Assembly (NCBI RefSeq): GCF_009176705.1
Contig: NZ_AP021847.1
Location: 293,501 to 357,500, forward strand
Reading direction: 5' to 3'
Source: Pseudoalteromonas sp. A25
GTDB lineage: Bacteria > Pseudomonadota > Gammaproteobacteria > Enterobacterales > Alteromonadaceae
DNA length: 64,000 bases
This document shows, piece after piece, positions 1-9,216 of the stretch. The number at the start of each line of letters is the position of its first letter. The stretch's first letter is position 1. Both the position numbers and the translations under genes were made by a program. The notes below the pieces were generated by a model that did no database searches, had not been told where the DNA came from, and saw only the letters and a program-made list of their open reading frames with translations.

Positions 1-1
1 A

Positions 2-784
2 TCTTTTATTTTTGGTACTCTTGTTTTGCTGTACAGCGCAAGAAAGCTAGCAGGAAAACATGCGGTACATTGGGTGTATATTGGCGTTTTACTGAGCGCT
101 ATCACGCTTATTTTTGCTCCCGGTTTTGATACAAAAACCACCGCCGGCATTTTTATCCCGCTGCTGGTGAGCTTAGTTTTGTTATTGTATTACTGGATTA
201 ATACCAAAAATACGCAAACACTGCGTTGGCTGCTTTTTCAGTTTGCAGTTGTAGTAACCATTGTTATAAGTGCTGCCAGTTTTCATGAAATTGTCCACTT
301 TGTCATTATTGGCTTACTACTGAGTTATTTGTTTGTTCAACAGGCCAGTGATGTGCGACAACAACAGAAAATGCTCCACCAAGAACAAACAAGACTGGCA
401 AAATTAGAATACAAGCTTGCACAAAATACCCAGCTTAACGCCCCAACTAAATTAGAAATATCAGTAGCAGGAAAGACTGAATACCTCAACGCAACTGACA
501 TAGCTTACTGCAAAGCTGCCGGTGACTATGTCGAGCTATATCTAAACGACCAATCCGAAAAGCTATTTTCAGGCTCTCTCAAACACCTTGAAAGCCTTTT
601 GCCAGAAACGTTTTTACGTGTGCATCGCTCTTACTTGGTTAACTTAGCCGAAGTAGTTTCGTTAACCTCAAATTTAAACCAAGAAGGTAACATGAGCGAG
701 CTCACCTTAAGTTCAAATCAAACCGTACCGGTAAGTAGGCGCTTATTACCAACGGTAAAAGATACCCTCAAACAACAAATTTAA
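2..784 (+). CDS. LytTR-domain transcriptional regulator with membrane-spanning N-terminus (5' partial)
   Basis: The reading frame is open from the window edge, so the true start lies outside; the TTG at base 26 is only the first start-like codon inside. The visible N-terminal ~115 residues are hydrophobic and form several membrane spans. A short coiled stretch rich in Gln and Lys follows (about 110-140). The last ~100 residues are a LytTR DNA-binding domain: the segments ISVAGKTEYLNATDIAYCKA, GDYVELYL and FLRVHRSYLVNL are typical of the family. LytTR proteins bind direct repeats as transcription factors; one anchored in the membrane without a receiver domain probably senses a membrane or extracellular cue. 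It is followed by a strong terminator, so it ends a transcription unit. The target is unknown. Confidence 0.85.
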   Translation, partial: SFIFGTLVLLYSARKLAGKHAVHWVYIGVLLSAITLIFAPGFDTKTTAGIFIPLLVSLVLLLYYWINTKNTQTLRWLLFQFAVVVTIVISAASFHEIVHFVIIGLLLSYLFVQQASDVRQQQKMLHQEQTRLAKLEYKLAQNTQLNAPTKLEISVAGKTEYLNATDIAYCKAAGDYVELYLNDQSEKLFSGSLKHLESLLPETFLRVHRSYLVNLAEVVSLTSNLNQEGNMSELTLSSNQTVPVSRRLLPTVKDTLKQQI

Positions 785-848
785 TGAACTAAATCATTTT
801 TGCATTGCCTATTATAGTGATGCTACAGAAGTTCTAGTTTATGAGTGC

Positions 849-880
849 AAATGCCAAGGATTACCTTGGCATTTTTATTT
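849..880 (+). terminator. Intrinsic terminator after the LytTR gene
   Basis: An 11-bp perfect stem (AAATGCCAAGG / CCTTGGCATTT, 849-859 with 864-874) closes a 4-base loop and is followed by a T-rich run. It lies about 65 bases after the LytTR stop codon. Confidence 0.9.
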
Positions 881-1000
881 TAAAAAAAAGCCACTCCCAC
901 ACAAGCAATGCTACCCGTTTAAACTGATAAGATTCAGCAGCTTGCTCTAAATGACTCATCAGATCAAAAACGTATAACTTTACTGCCAAGAAGTGGCTTT

Positions 1001-1162
1001 ATACCAATTGCATTAAATTGGTGATCAAATATTGCGACAGATAAATGGCTTAGTAACAACGCAAATATTTCGCTATGCAGTTATTCTACATGATAAATAT
1101 TTAACGCAGTTAATGAGTTATTTAGCTCGCTAGAATGATCACTGTATTAATAAAATTGGTAT
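1001..1162. repeat. Dispersed 162-bp repeat, copy A
   Basis: This is one of two near-identical 162-bp elements in the window; the other is 43134-43295, with about 5 differences counted by eye. The ends are inverted: ATACCAATT at the left and AATTGGTAT at the right, with about 14 of 16 positions matching. The first 22 bases also fold on themselves (ACCAATT pairs with AATTGGT). There is no open reading frame of note. It lies between the LytTR terminator and the end of ahpF. It looks like a non-autonomous mobile repeat (MITE-like). If the target duplication is TA, the ends begin CCAATT, but that is only inferred. Confidence 0.85.
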
Positions 1163-1214
1163 TACATTGCTGGGTGTTGTCAGCTACCTAACAAGCTAAC
1201 ATGCAATGTTTCGT

Positions 1215-2789
1215 TTAAGCAGCTCGCGTTGCTTTTTCTTCACTGTGGCGAATTAAGTAATCAAATGCCCCCAAGCTTGCAGTAGCACCAGAGCCCATGG
1301 CAATAATAATTTGCTTAAACGGCTCAGTTGTGGCATCCCCTGCGGCATATACTCCCGGCACTGACGTTGCGCCTTTATTGTCTATTTCAATTTCGCCAAA
1401 CTTGGTTAAGGCGATTGGCGAGTCTTGCAAGAACTCGGTATTTGGCACCAGACCAATTTGTACGAATATGCCCGCCAAAGTCAGTTCGTGCTGTTGTTGC
1501 GTTACTCTATCGGTATAACGCAAACCAGTTACGCGCTTTTCATCGCCAAGCACCTCCGTCGTTTGCGCATTTTTAATGATGGTTATGTTGCTTAAGCTCT
1601 GTGCCTTTTTAACTAGCACATCATCAGCGCGCAAGGTATCGGCAAACTCAAGCACAGTCACGTGTTCAACAATATTGGCTAAATCAATAGCCGCTTCAAT
1701 ACCTGAGTTTCCGCCACCAATAACCGCAACAGGTTTGCCTTTAAACAACGGGCCATCACAATGAGGGCAATAGGCTACGCCACGCCCTTTATATTCTGCC
1801 TCTCCTGGCACATTCATATTTCTCCATCGGGCACCAGTTGCTAAAATCACTGACTTAGCTTTAAGGGTTGCGCCACTTTCCAGCTCAATATTAATTAAGG
1901 TGTCGGTACTCAGTTTTGCCGCTCGCTGCCCAGCCATGATATCAACATCATACTGTTTAACATGCTCTTCTAACTGAGCAACCAGTTTTGGACCTTCAGT
2001 GGCTTTTACAGAAATAAAGTTTTCTATACTCATCGTGTCAGCAACTTGCCCACCAAATCGTTCACCAACAACGCCAGTATTTAGCCCTTTTCGAGCAGCA
2101 TATACTGCAGCAGATGCCCCTGCTGGGCCGCCCCCCACAACAAGCACGTCAAATACATCTTTATCGTTGAGCTTTTGTGCTTGTTTAGCAGCGCCATTAC
2201 CGTCCACCTTAGTTAAAATATCAGTAAGCGTAACCGCACCTTGAGAAAAAAGTTGGCCATTTAAATACACAGCCGGTACAGCCAAAACGTTGCGCTCGTT
2301 CACTTCATCTTGAAACAAAGCACCATCGATCATGGTTGTCTTGATCAATGGGTTCTGTGCTGCCATTAAGTTTAGGGCTTGCACAACTTGCGGGCAGGTT
2401 TGACAGCTCAAAGAAATGTAAATTTCAAAGTTCAACTGAGTATCAAGTGCTTGTATCTGCTCAATTTCATCATTTGACGCCTTTGCTGGGTGCCCACCCG
2501 TTTGTAATACGGCCAGTACCAACGAGGTAAACTCATGCCCCATAGGTACGCCTGCAAATTGAATATCAGTATCGCGTACGGGCGAGTGCACCGTCATACT
2601 TGGCTTTCTAACGCTAATATCGGTGTTATTCGTAACACTGATTTGATCACTTAACGAGGCAAAGTCATTCGCTAAAGTTTCCAGCTCCTTTGATTTGTTG
2701 CTGTCATCAAGGGCAATGACCAGCTCAACAGGGTCTTTTAAGGCGCTGAAATGGCTTTTTAGTTGGTTTTTTAAATTTTGGTCTAACAT
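1215..2789 (-). CDS. ahpF: Alkyl hydroperoxide reductase subunit F (NADH:peroxiredoxin reductase)
   Basis: This flavoprotein passes electrons from NADH to the peroxiredoxin AhpC in the cytoplasm. All expected parts are visible in 524 residues, the normal length for AhpF. The N-terminal tandem thioredoxin-fold domain carries the CQTC disulfide (C129, C132). The FAD-binding motif [10 protein letters not shown] lies near 219-228. The thioredoxin-reductase-like redox pair CPHC is C341/C344, and an NAD-binding GGGNSG follows near 358. The C-terminal [10 protein letters not shown] motif contacts FAD. It follows ahpC by 69 bases on the same strand, so the two form the usual ahpCF operon. The 162-bp repeat lies just downstream. 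Confidence 0.97.
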   Translation of the reverse strand: MLDQNLKNQLKSHFSALKDPVELVIALDDSNKSKELETLANDFASLSDQISVTNNTDISVRKPSMTVHSPVRDTDIQFAGVPMGHEFTSLVLAVLQTGGHPAKASNDEIEQIQALDTQLNFEIYISLSCQTCPQVVQALNLMAAQNPLIKTTMIDGALFQDEVNERNVLAVPAVYLNGQLFSQGAVTLTDILTKVDGNGAAKQAQKLNDKDVFDVLVVGGGPAGASAAVYAARKGLNTGVVGERFGGQVADTMSIENFISVKATEGPKLVAQLEEHVKQYDVDIMAGQRAAKLSTDTLINIELESGATLKAKSVILATGARWRNMNVPGEAEYKGRGVAYCPHCDGPLFKGKPVAVIGGGNSGIEAAIDLANIVEHVTVLEFADTLRADDVLVKKAQSLSNITIIKNAQTTEVLGDEKRVTGLRYTDRVTQQQHELTLAGIFVQIGLVPNTEFLQDSPIALTKFGEIEIDNKGATSVPGVYAAGDATTEPFKQIIIAMGSGATASLGAFDYLIRHSEEKATRAA

Positions 2790-2858
2790 AATTGGTCATC
2801 CTCACAACAACATAGGTTCAAAAAGTGAGCTGAGGGTGGCAAAGCCACCCACTTGTCA

Positions 2859-3428
2859 TTAGATTTTTCCTACAAGGTCTAATGAAGGTGCTAACGTTTC
2901 TTCACCAGGCTGCCAAGACGCTGGACATACTTCTCCATCGTGGCTTGCAATGTACTGCGCTGCTTGCACTTTGCGAAGTAGCTCTTTTGCACTGCGACCA
3001 ATACCTAGGTCGTGAGTTTCAACTACTTTAATCTCACCTTCAGGATTGATAACAAAAGTACCGCGAAGCGCTAACCCATCTTCTTCAATCATTACACCAA
3101 AGTTGCGTGTAATACGTCCTGTTGGGTCACCAATCATTGGGAACTGAATTTTTTTAATGGTTTCTGACGCATCATGCCACGCTTTGTGAGTAAAGTGCGT
3201 ATCGGTTGATACTGAGTACACCTCTACACCCATGTCTTGAAGCTGTGCGTAGTGATCTGCCAAGTCACCAAGCTCTGTTGGACATACAAAAGTAAAATCT
3301 GCAGGATAAAAGAATACGATTGACCATTTACCTAGTAAGTCTTTTTCACTCACTTGTACAAAGTCACCGTTGTGGTATGCCGTTGCGTTGAAAGGTTGAA
3401 TTTTAGTGTTAATCAATGAAGTAGTCAT
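2859..3428 (-). CDS. ahpC: Alkyl hydroperoxide reductase subunit C (2-Cys peroxiredoxin)
   Basis: Typical 2-Cys peroxiredoxin that reduces hydrogen peroxide and organic hydroperoxides in the cytoplasm. It has 189 residues, like the AhpC/Prx1 family. The peroxidatic cysteine is C49 in FTFVCPTELGD and the resolving cysteine is C168 in GEVCPASW. The start at ATG is preceded by a purine-rich stretch (revcomp ...AAGAGAGAAAACT). It is the first gene of the ahpCF operon, followed by ahpF. The 246-base upstream region contains a symmetric element at 3529-3562 that may be a regulator site. Confidence 0.98.
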   Translation of the reverse strand: MTTSLINTKIQPFNATAYHNGDFVQVSEKDLLGKWSIVFFYPADFTFVCPTELGDLADHYAQLQDMGVEVYSVSTDTHFTHKAWHDASETIKKIQFPMIGDPTGRITRNFGVMIEEDGLALRGTFVINPEGEIKVVETHDLGIGRSAKELLRKVQAAQYIASHDGEVCPASWQPGEETLAPSLDLVGKI

Positions 3429-3528
3429 AGTTTTCTCTCTTAGTTAACATTATTAAATAGTGAATTTAAACAGCACCGTGCTGTTCGCTTTGCTTGGCTA
3501 CTAAGATAGTGTGAATGACTTAACAAAT

Positions 3529-3562
3529 AAAATGGATTGTTTAGATTATATCAATCCATTTT
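3529..3562. promoter_or_regulatory. 11-bp inverted repeat upstream of ahpC, possible regulator site
   Basis: AAAATGGATTG (3529-3539) and CAATCCATTTT (3552-3562) form a perfect 11-bp inverted repeat with a 12-base AT-rich centre, about 100 bases before the ahpC start. OxyR and other LysR-type regulators commonly control ahpCF from this position, but the sequence does not match the E. coli OxyR consensus closely enough for me to name the protein. Confidence 0.4.
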
Positions 3563-3689
3563 TTAGATTAGACCACTATTTGAACAACTAAAAGTGATCT
3601 TTTATTAATAGTTTTCCATAGAAATTATTAACCTAACGATGGCTAGGTTATACTCCCAACGGTAAACACAAACAATGAAAGAGGGTTTA

Positions 3690-4115
3690 ATGCATCCATA
3701 CACAAATCACATCCAGTTAGGCTACTACGGCGTGCTCCCTTTCTTGGCATGTGTATTTTGGCCATTACTACTGGGCTCATCAGCTCAAGCGGTTGAAGCA
3801 TTTAGTTTTTACAGTATGGGGATCCTTGCTTTTATGGCCGGTACTTTGTGGCGCTCAGGTGAGCAATCTTACACGCATGCTGTAATGGCTGTACTGGTGG
3901 TGATCCCCTTTCCGTTACTTGCTGTTGCATCTGCAACTACCACCCTTATTTATCTCGCAATCTGCTATCCCATAGTGTTGCTGTTTGAACGTGGGATGCC
4001 TGCTTGGCAAAGCCATCACAAGGATTATCATAAAATGCGTTTTATTTTAACGTCGGTGGTGTTTGTTTGTCATTTATTCATGATTGCGCAAAGTATTGAG
4101 CTTACAAGAGGTTAA
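3690..4115 (+). CDS. DUF3429 family small membrane protein
   Basis: A 141-residue membrane protein with about four or five hydrophobic spans. The pattern LGYYGVLPFLACVFWPLL followed by FYSMGILAFMAGTLWRSG matches what I recall of the DUF3429 family, whose function is not known. I place the start at the second ATG (3690) because GAGG sits 5 bases before it; the earlier ATG at 3675 has no Shine-Dalgarno and would place that motif inside the gene. It is divergent from ahpC and stands alone; the next gene begins 66 bases later with its own signals. Confidence 0.75.
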   Translation: MHPYTNHIQLGYYGVLPFLACVFWPLLLGSSAQAVEAFSFYSMGILAFMAGTLWRSGEQSYTHAVMAVLVVIPFPLLAVASATTTLIYLAICYPIVLLFERGMPAWQSHHKDYHKMRFILTSVVFVCHLFMIAQSIELTRG

Positions 4116-4181
4116 ACATCTCTTAGGACCTGCTATACCTAATTAATGAGCATTAAAACATAACCGCAACTAGGAACGACC

Positions 4182-4994
4182 ATGATCCAAAAATTTCTTA
4201 TCGCGTTTGTATGGTCTCTGGGTGCGTTGTTTTTGTTCTGGACAATTACTCATGGCGATATTGGGCTCGACACAATTGAAGAAGTGTTGTGGTTCTGTTT
4301 ATCAATCACCGTGGTTGTGGTGGCAGCACCACAACTTAATAGTAAGCCCCTAATTTACGGTTGGTCATGCTATTGTTTAGGTTTACTCCTTGACGTGTTT
4401 GATGGCTACCTAGATTTCACGGTCCCCTTTTTACTGCTCGATACATCTTTAAAAAGTATTGGGTTCATTCTAGTGTGCTATGGCATGCTACTGTTGCTTG
4501 CTTCTAAAAAAGCAACCATTGCCAAACTAAACCTAGAGATTGCTGCCAAGCAGCAACTTGAAGAAAAGCTCAGGTATGAAGCACACCATGATCCCCTGAC
4601 TAAACTAGGGAACCGCAAAGCCTGTTTCGATAAGTTTGACGAATTAAGCGGGCAGTATAAATGGTTATATTATTTTGATTTAGATAACTTCAAACAAGCG
4701 AACGATGAATATGGGCATCACATTGGCGACAAAGTACTTGAGCTCTTTGGCAAAGCACTTACGAGTCAATTTACTCACGAGGCGGTGTTCCGTCTTGGTG
4801 GTGATGAATTTGTCGCTTTTAGCAATTATGCACCGGATAAACTTGAAAACTTGCGCGACAACCTGACCGACCCTATGAAGCAGTACCAAGTTAGTACAAG
4901 CATAGGCTCAACTAAAACCGATCCAAAACTAGGCCCTGACAAAATACTACGCCAAGCAGATGCAAAAATGTACCGAGATAAGTCCAGAGACTAG
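4182..4994 (+). CDS. Membrane-anchored GGDEF diguanylate cyclase
   Basis: Makes the second messenger cyclic di-GMP from two GTP. Residues 1-108 hold about four hydrophobic spans. A short helix (about 112-132) leads into the GGDEF domain, which begins with HDPLTKLGNR (136-145). The metal-binding FDLDNFK segment is near 165-171 and the signature GGDEF is intact at 206-210. The inhibitory RxxD motif is absent: the four residues at its place are FTHE. The catalytic domain is somewhat short, about 132 residues, with reduced loops after the active site. The sensory signal would be received in or at the membrane; no extracellular domain of size is present. Confidence 0.9.
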   Translation: MIQKFLIAFVWSLGALFLFWTITHGDIGLDTIEEVLWFCLSITVVVVAAPQLNSKPLIYGWSCYCLGLLLDVFDGYLDFTVPFLLLDTSLKSIGFILVCYGMLLLLASKKATIAKLNLEIAAKQQLEEKLRYEAHHDPLTKLGNRKACFDKFDELSGQYKWLYYFDLDNFKQANDEYGHHIGDKVLELFGKALTSQFTHEAVFRLGGDEFVAFSNYAPDKLENLRDNLTDPMKQYQVSTSIGSTKTDPKLGPDKILRQADAKMYRDKSRD

Positions 4995-5071
4995 CTAAAG
5001 CAGCGGTTTTGATGTCACGTTAGTTTGCAATCAGTGGTACACTTCGCGTGTTTTAATTTTGATGAAGCACT

Positions 5072-5872
5072 ATGATTTTAGACAAACACTGGCGAGTACT
5101 AACTGTAGGCGATGGCGATTTAAGTTTTTCACACGCCTTGCACCTTCTTATGTCAAATGGCCACGTTACTGCAAGCACTTACGATAGTGAACAAACGATT
5201 CGTGACAAGTACAAGTATCATGCGCTTGAGCTGCTTGCCAAAGAAAATGTCCCTTACTTTGCAGAATTCGATGTCAAAAACCCACAAGCATGGCAGCGTT
5301 TGGCACCTAAAAAGTACGATTTAGCAATCTTTCAGTTCCCCTTGATCCCTGCATTTTCAAGCCACAAAGCGTTTGCCGAGTCTGAATTAACTGTTAATAC
5401 ATTAAATCGAGCCCTGCTTCGCCAGTTTCTTGATAACGCTTATCGCTTTGCCCTTGACCCTAACGGCCCGATGCTTTGTTATATTACTTCAAAAGATGTA
5501 AAGCCATACTGTGAATGGGATTTAGAAGGCACGCTTACCAAACACGCACAGATGCAATATCTAGGTCAACTGCCATTTAATATCGACCAATTTCCTGGCT
5601 ATAAAATTCGTAATGTTGACCGTGATAAACACGTTAAAGATACCAGTGGTATCACTTATGTGTTTTCAGCAAAATCCAATCCTAAAATTAGTGCACAGCT
5701 AACGACCCCTGAGTATCTTGGCGATAACCATTGCAGTATTTGCAGGGCGGGGCCGTTTCATAGCGAAGCCGATAAACTTGCACATCAAAACGCCAAAAAG
5801 CATAAGACAATGCAAAAACATCAACAAGCTTGGCTCGATTACCTGCACGGTTACAAAAATAGTCATTTATAA
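5072..5872 (+). CDS. BMT5-like (DUF2431) class I methyltransferase with C-terminal C2H2 zinc finger
   Basis: The first ~200 residues match the BMT5-like Rossmann methyltransferase family, known in eukaryotes for methylating uridine N3 of 25S rRNA. Visible family segments are VGDGDLSFSHAL (12-23, SAM-binding loop), TYDSEQTIRDKY (36-47), YDLAIFQFP (82-90), NRALLRQFLDNA and FPGYKIRN. After this comes a separate C-terminal module with C221-x2-C224-x13-H238-x5-H244, the spacing of a U1/matrin-type C2H2 zinc finger, followed by a basic helix. Such fingers usually bind RNA. The protein therefore probably methylates an RNA, but the substrate is unknown. It stands alone on the plus strand with an ATG start. 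Confidence 0.8.
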   Translation: MILDKHWRVLTVGDGDLSFSHALHLLMSNGHVTASTYDSEQTIRDKYKYHALELLAKENVPYFAEFDVKNPQAWQRLAPKKYDLAIFQFPLIPAFSSHKAFAESELTVNTLNRALLRQFLDNAYRFALDPNGPMLCYITSKDVKPYCEWDLEGTLTKHAQMQYLGQLPFNIDQFPGYKIRNVDRDKHVKDTSGITYVFSAKSNPKISAQLTTPEYLGDNHCSICRAGPFHSEADKLAHQNAKKHKTMQKHQQAWLDYLHGYKNSHL

Positions 5873-6072
5873 TACCGCCTAAATCAAACCAGTTAAGGCC
5901 TGATTTTAACAACAGACGTAGCTAGAAAATCGCAATAAAGTTACACAGTGTAAACATCAAGAAATCACCTCGTAAAGACTATGAATAATGTATACAAAAA
6001 ACTTGATAGCGAGTGTTCAGGCCTTTAGACTAGCCCCCTTCGTATGATTTGCCAATCAGAGACCTAAACTGA

Positions 6073-6927
6073 ATGAAACTCACCAATAGAGACTTTTTAT
6101 TTGCTGTATTATGTTTACTAATTGCAATGGTGACTATTCAATCGGGTGCCTCTATCGCGAAACAATTGTTCCCTCTCGTTGGCCCTGAAGGGACCACTGC
6201 GTATCGACTTGGGTTTTCCGCCTTAATTCTGTGTTTAGTATTTCGTCCTTGGCGTCATATACCTGCTAACAAGCAGTCTATATTAGTTTATGGGTTATGC
6301 CTCGGTGGCATGAATATCACGTTTTACTATGCTATTGAGCGTATTCCTCTGGGCATAGGAGTAGCGCTAGAGTTCACCGGCCCTCTGGCAGTGGCGTTAT
6401 TTGCGTCAAAGCGCAAACGAGATTACATCTGGGTGCTCTTCGCCCTGCTTGGCATTGTACTATTGCTACCTGATATGAGCGCCGCTGATGGGCTAGATCC
6501 GATCGGGGTACTTTTAGCGCTCATTGCAGGCGCCTGCTGGGCTGGCTACATTTTATTTGGTAAAAAAACTGGCAACCAAGGTTCTGGTGGCACCACGGTG
6601 GCATTGGGCATGAGCGTGGCGGCAATTGCCGTTGTACCTATTGGGGTTGCATCGCAAGGCAGTGCTTTACTCAATTGGGAGCTGATTCCATTGGGCATTA
6701 TGATAGGCATTCTCTCTAGTGCATTACCTTATAGCTTAGAGATGGTAGCGCTGCGTAACATGCCAGCGCAAGGCTTTAGCATTATGATGAGTTTAGAGCC
6801 CGCAATTGCGGCACTCGCTGGGTTTATTATTCTCGGTGAACTGCTAAGCCTTTGGCAATGGTTGGCAATTTTTATGGTGATTATTGCGTCTGTCGGCAGT
6901 TCGCTCGCAACGAGCAAAGCACATTAA
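6073..6927 (+). CDS. rhtA: Threonine/homoserine exporter RhtA (EamA/DMT family)
   Basis: Inner-membrane exporter of threonine and homoserine. It has 284 residues with ten predicted spans in two EamA repeats, the normal size. Close agreement with E. coli RhtA is visible in GASIAKQLFPLVGPEGTTA, PLGIGVALEFTGPLAVALF, AGACWAGYILFGKK and ILSSALPYSLEMVALRNMP. The ATG at 6073 precedes the first span directly. Its stop codon overlaps that of the convergent gene 6924-7586 by a few bases. A second amino acid exporter, ThrE, is encoded at 13357. Confidence 0.9.
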   Translation: MKLTNRDFLFAVLCLLIAMVTIQSGASIAKQLFPLVGPEGTTAYRLGFSALILCLVFRPWRHIPANKQSILVYGLCLGGMNITFYYAIERIPLGIGVALEFTGPLAVALFASKRKRDYIWVLFALLGIVLLLPDMSAADGLDPIGVLLALIAGACWAGYILFGKKTGNQGSGGTTVALGMSVAAIAVVPIGVASQGSALLNWELIPLGIMIGILSSALPYSLEMVALRNMPAQGFSIMMSLEPAIAALAGFIILGELLSLWQWLAIFMVIIASVGSSLATSKAH

Positions 6928-7586
6928 TAAAAATATTGTCCATTCTTTAAAATGGCTAATTCACTTAAATTGCTAACTAAATCTTGTGGATAGTAATTAG
7001 GATGATATGGCTTTGTAGGTAGCCGCTCATGCGACACTTTTTGCTCACCTAGGCTATCTAACTCTTCATTCGGTAAGTGGTAACACACATTCACAACGTC
7101 ACTTTGTTGCTCAAACTCGTCATCCCAGATTAAATAAAGAAACTGTTCATCATCGCTAAAATAGATCTTAGGGTCGAATTCGTAAGGGTATTCAAACGGT
7201 ATAGCTACGATGGTATAAGGTGCGATATCACTTTTCTTACGCTGTAAATCAACTAGATAAAGGCAAGTACCACTACTAGAAATCGCATCCCAGCAGGCTC
7301 TAATAACCACGTACCTGCCACTATTTGACATAATAAACTCATTGGGCGCCTCGCGTGTGTTGACCGAAAATAAGAGCGAAGCTGAGTGCAAATCCCACAC
7401 ATCAATACCGGCACCACCATAACAAAGCGTTAATAGTTTTTGCTCGATGGGATGCGCTTGCACGCACCACGGTGGTTTGTCTAACCTGATAGCAGGGAAC
7501 AACATCGCTTTTGCATTATCAAAAACTCGCAGTACTTCATTACTTAGAGTAAACGTATAGGTGTCACTTAGTATTTGTTCCATCAC
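6924..7586 (-). CDS. Hypothetical cytoplasmic protein, beta-propeller-like
   Basis: 220 residues with no signal peptide and no membrane span. I do not recognise the family. The sequence shows short beta-rich repeats, for example IDVWDLHSASLLFSVNT, MSNSGRYVVIRACWDA and FSDDEQFLYLIWDDEF, whose W-D endings and spacing suggest part of a WD40-like beta-propeller. It is too short for a full seven-bladed propeller. The start could be either of two adjacent ATG codons. It converges on rhtA with a 4-base overlap and is not clearly linked to the S41 peptidase gene upstream (96-base gap). Confidence 0.6.
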   Translation of the reverse strand: MMEQILSDTYTFTLSNEVLRVFDNAKAMLFPAIRLDKPPWCVQAHPIEQKLLTLCYGGAGIDVWDLHSASLLFSVNTREAPNEFIMSNSGRYVVIRACWDAISSSGTCLYLVDLQRKKSDIAPYTIVAIPFEYPYEFDPKIYFSDDEQFLYLIWDDEFEQQSDVVNVCYHLPNEELDSLGEQKVSHERLPTKPYHPNYYPQDLVSNLSELAILKNGQYFY

Positions 7587-7682
7587 TATCTTCGCTCATA
7601 TCTGACCTTGTTTAGATTAATATACACAAGCACACAGCGTTACAAAATACTATGACAGCAAGGCTGCCATAGTAAGCTATGC

Positions 7683-8642
7683 TCAAAGCGTATTAAGCAC
7701 CCAATCTAGTGCTAATTCCTTAGCTATTTCCTTGTCAGCTTTAACTCCAACTTGTTCCCAATTTGTATTGGTTATGGGATTCACAGGTCGCATCAACGGC
7801 AGTCGTAACACCAACCAATCATTTACTTTTCGCGCGCCAGTTGCATGAGCAAGCCCTTCGGTTTGTTCACCAACAATGCGCGCTCGTCCTAAGTGCTGCA
7901 ACGTATATGCAAAAAACTCAGCTGCACTGATCGATGTTTTAGCTGTCAAAATAGTAAGTGGTATACTCAAAAGCTGAGGCTCTCTATCAACAGCGTGGCT
8001 GTGTACACGATAAGCCAATTCGTCTCTTTCATAGATATCCCAAAGGTGTATGTCTTTTTGTATAAAATGGCTAACAAGGTAAGTCACCAGTTCCATTGAG
8101 CCACCCGTGCTTTGGCGTAAGTCGATGATTAGGTGTGAGGTATTACTCAAGAAATTAAGTCCAAAACTTGCTATCTGTTTAGCCTGCTCGTTGGGGTGAA
8201 ACTTATTAAGTTTGAAATAGCCGATGTTACCGGGCAACACTTTTGCCTGCTCGAGAGCAAAATTATTGATGCGTTTTTCATCATGCTCTTGCAAAACATG
8301 GGTGACTTTTTTATCGCTACGCATGAATGTTAGGCCCAAGTGCCCATCTTTACTTTGCTCACGCAAGAATTGCCCTATTTCTTCTATAAACTGCTTTTTA
8401 CTGTTTATATGGCAAAACCTACCGATGTTTTGCGCACTTTTTAGTGCCGCTACAACATCAGTGCCCACATCTGGTAACACGTAACTGCTATCAATGTATT
8501 GGGCTATCTGGTTTATTGCAGCTAAACGCTCGCTGGCGAGGAGTTTATCTGAATGAACACTGACATTGGCTTCATTTATTGATGAAAAAAAGAGACACCA
8601 TACACACAATACAGTGCTTAAAAATAATCGAATTGTTTTCAT
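7683..8642 (-). CDS. Exported S41-family (tail-specific/retinoid-binding-like) serine peptidase
   Basis: 319 residues beginning with a signal peptide (about 1-25), so it acts in the periplasm or at the outer membrane. The N-terminal helical part (YIDSSYVLPDVG, 49-60) resembles the short-form S41 or IRBP-like group that lacks a PDZ domain. KDGHLGL (98-104) is the conserved start of the peptidase core. DLRQSTGGS (174-182) corresponds to the DLRGNGGG segment, and the nucleophile is expected in TSISAAEFFAYTL (S239). The substrate is unknown. It appears monocistronic. Confidence 0.8.
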   Translation of the reverse strand: MKTIRLFLSTVLCVWCLFFSSINEANVSVHSDKLLASERLAAINQIAQYIDSSYVLPDVGTDVVAALKSAQNIGRFCHINSKKQFIEEIGQFLREQSKDGHLGLTFMRSDKKVTHVLQEHDEKRINNFALEQAKVLPGNIGYFKLNKFHPNEQAKQIASFGLNFLSNTSHLIIDLRQSTGGSMELVTYLVSHFIQKDIHLWDIYERDELAYRVHSHAVDREPQLLSIPLTILTAKTSISAAEFFAYTLQHLGRARIVGEQTEGLAHATGARKVNDWLVLRLPLMRPVNPITNTNWEQVGVKADKEIAKELALDWVLNTL

Positions 8643-8802
8643 TTGTTTTCCTTTTATTTGTTATTTCCCTCAGATTTGGCTAAGCGTTTTGAGACAAAAA
8701 TGCTTTGCAAGCTGAAATCACTCAATAACCAATAATGATCATTGTGTGCGACATCGCGTATCCAGCTCTGGGGTTAATTAATTCTATAAATTCAAGAACA
8801 AA

Positions 8803-9213
8803 TTAAAGGTCTAGCGAGTGGCGGGTTTGGCGAATGAGAATATTGCTATCTCGCCATAAAGAAACACGTAGCTTATTGGGTGGGTGACAATGCCAATACC
8901 ACGGCTGCAAATGTAAAAACAGCAATGCTTTATAAGGCAGTAATCTTACGCTCAAAAACGCAAACAAGAATAATAAAACAACCGTAGGCGAGCTTTGTAG
9001 CTCATGCAAAAACTGCTGTGCTTTTGAAAGCTGAGTGATTTGCACCAAGCTTTTCAAGTCGCTTTTGTAAATATAGGGCGCAGCAGTTTTAGCCTGTGTA
9101 ATGTCACTGCTGCCTGAGGGTGCCACTGAGCTTAATAGCAAACCATATAACAATAGTGCTGTGGCAACCCCCAGCACTATCATGAATTTTGCTAGCAACC
9201 TCTTATAAGGCAT
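8803..9213 (-). CDS. Hypothetical two-span membrane protein coupled to the S9 peptidase
   Basis: 136 residues. Two hydrophobic spans are visible (about 8-30 and 77-100), with a ~45-residue loop between them and a basic C-terminal tail rich in His, Trp and Arg. No family was recognised. The start lies only 3 bases after the stop of the S9 peptidase gene, which indicates translational coupling and a shared transcript. A role in placing or assisting the peptidase at the membrane is possible but is only inferred from position. Confidence 0.6.
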   Translation of the reverse strand: MPYKRLLAKFMIVLGVATALLLYGLLLSSVAPSGSSDITQAKTAAPYIYKSDLKSLVQITQLSKAQQFLHELQSSPTVVLLFLFAFLSVRLLPYKALLFLHLQPWYWHCHPPNKLRVSLWRDSNILIRQTRHSLDL

Positions 9214-9216
9214 GCT

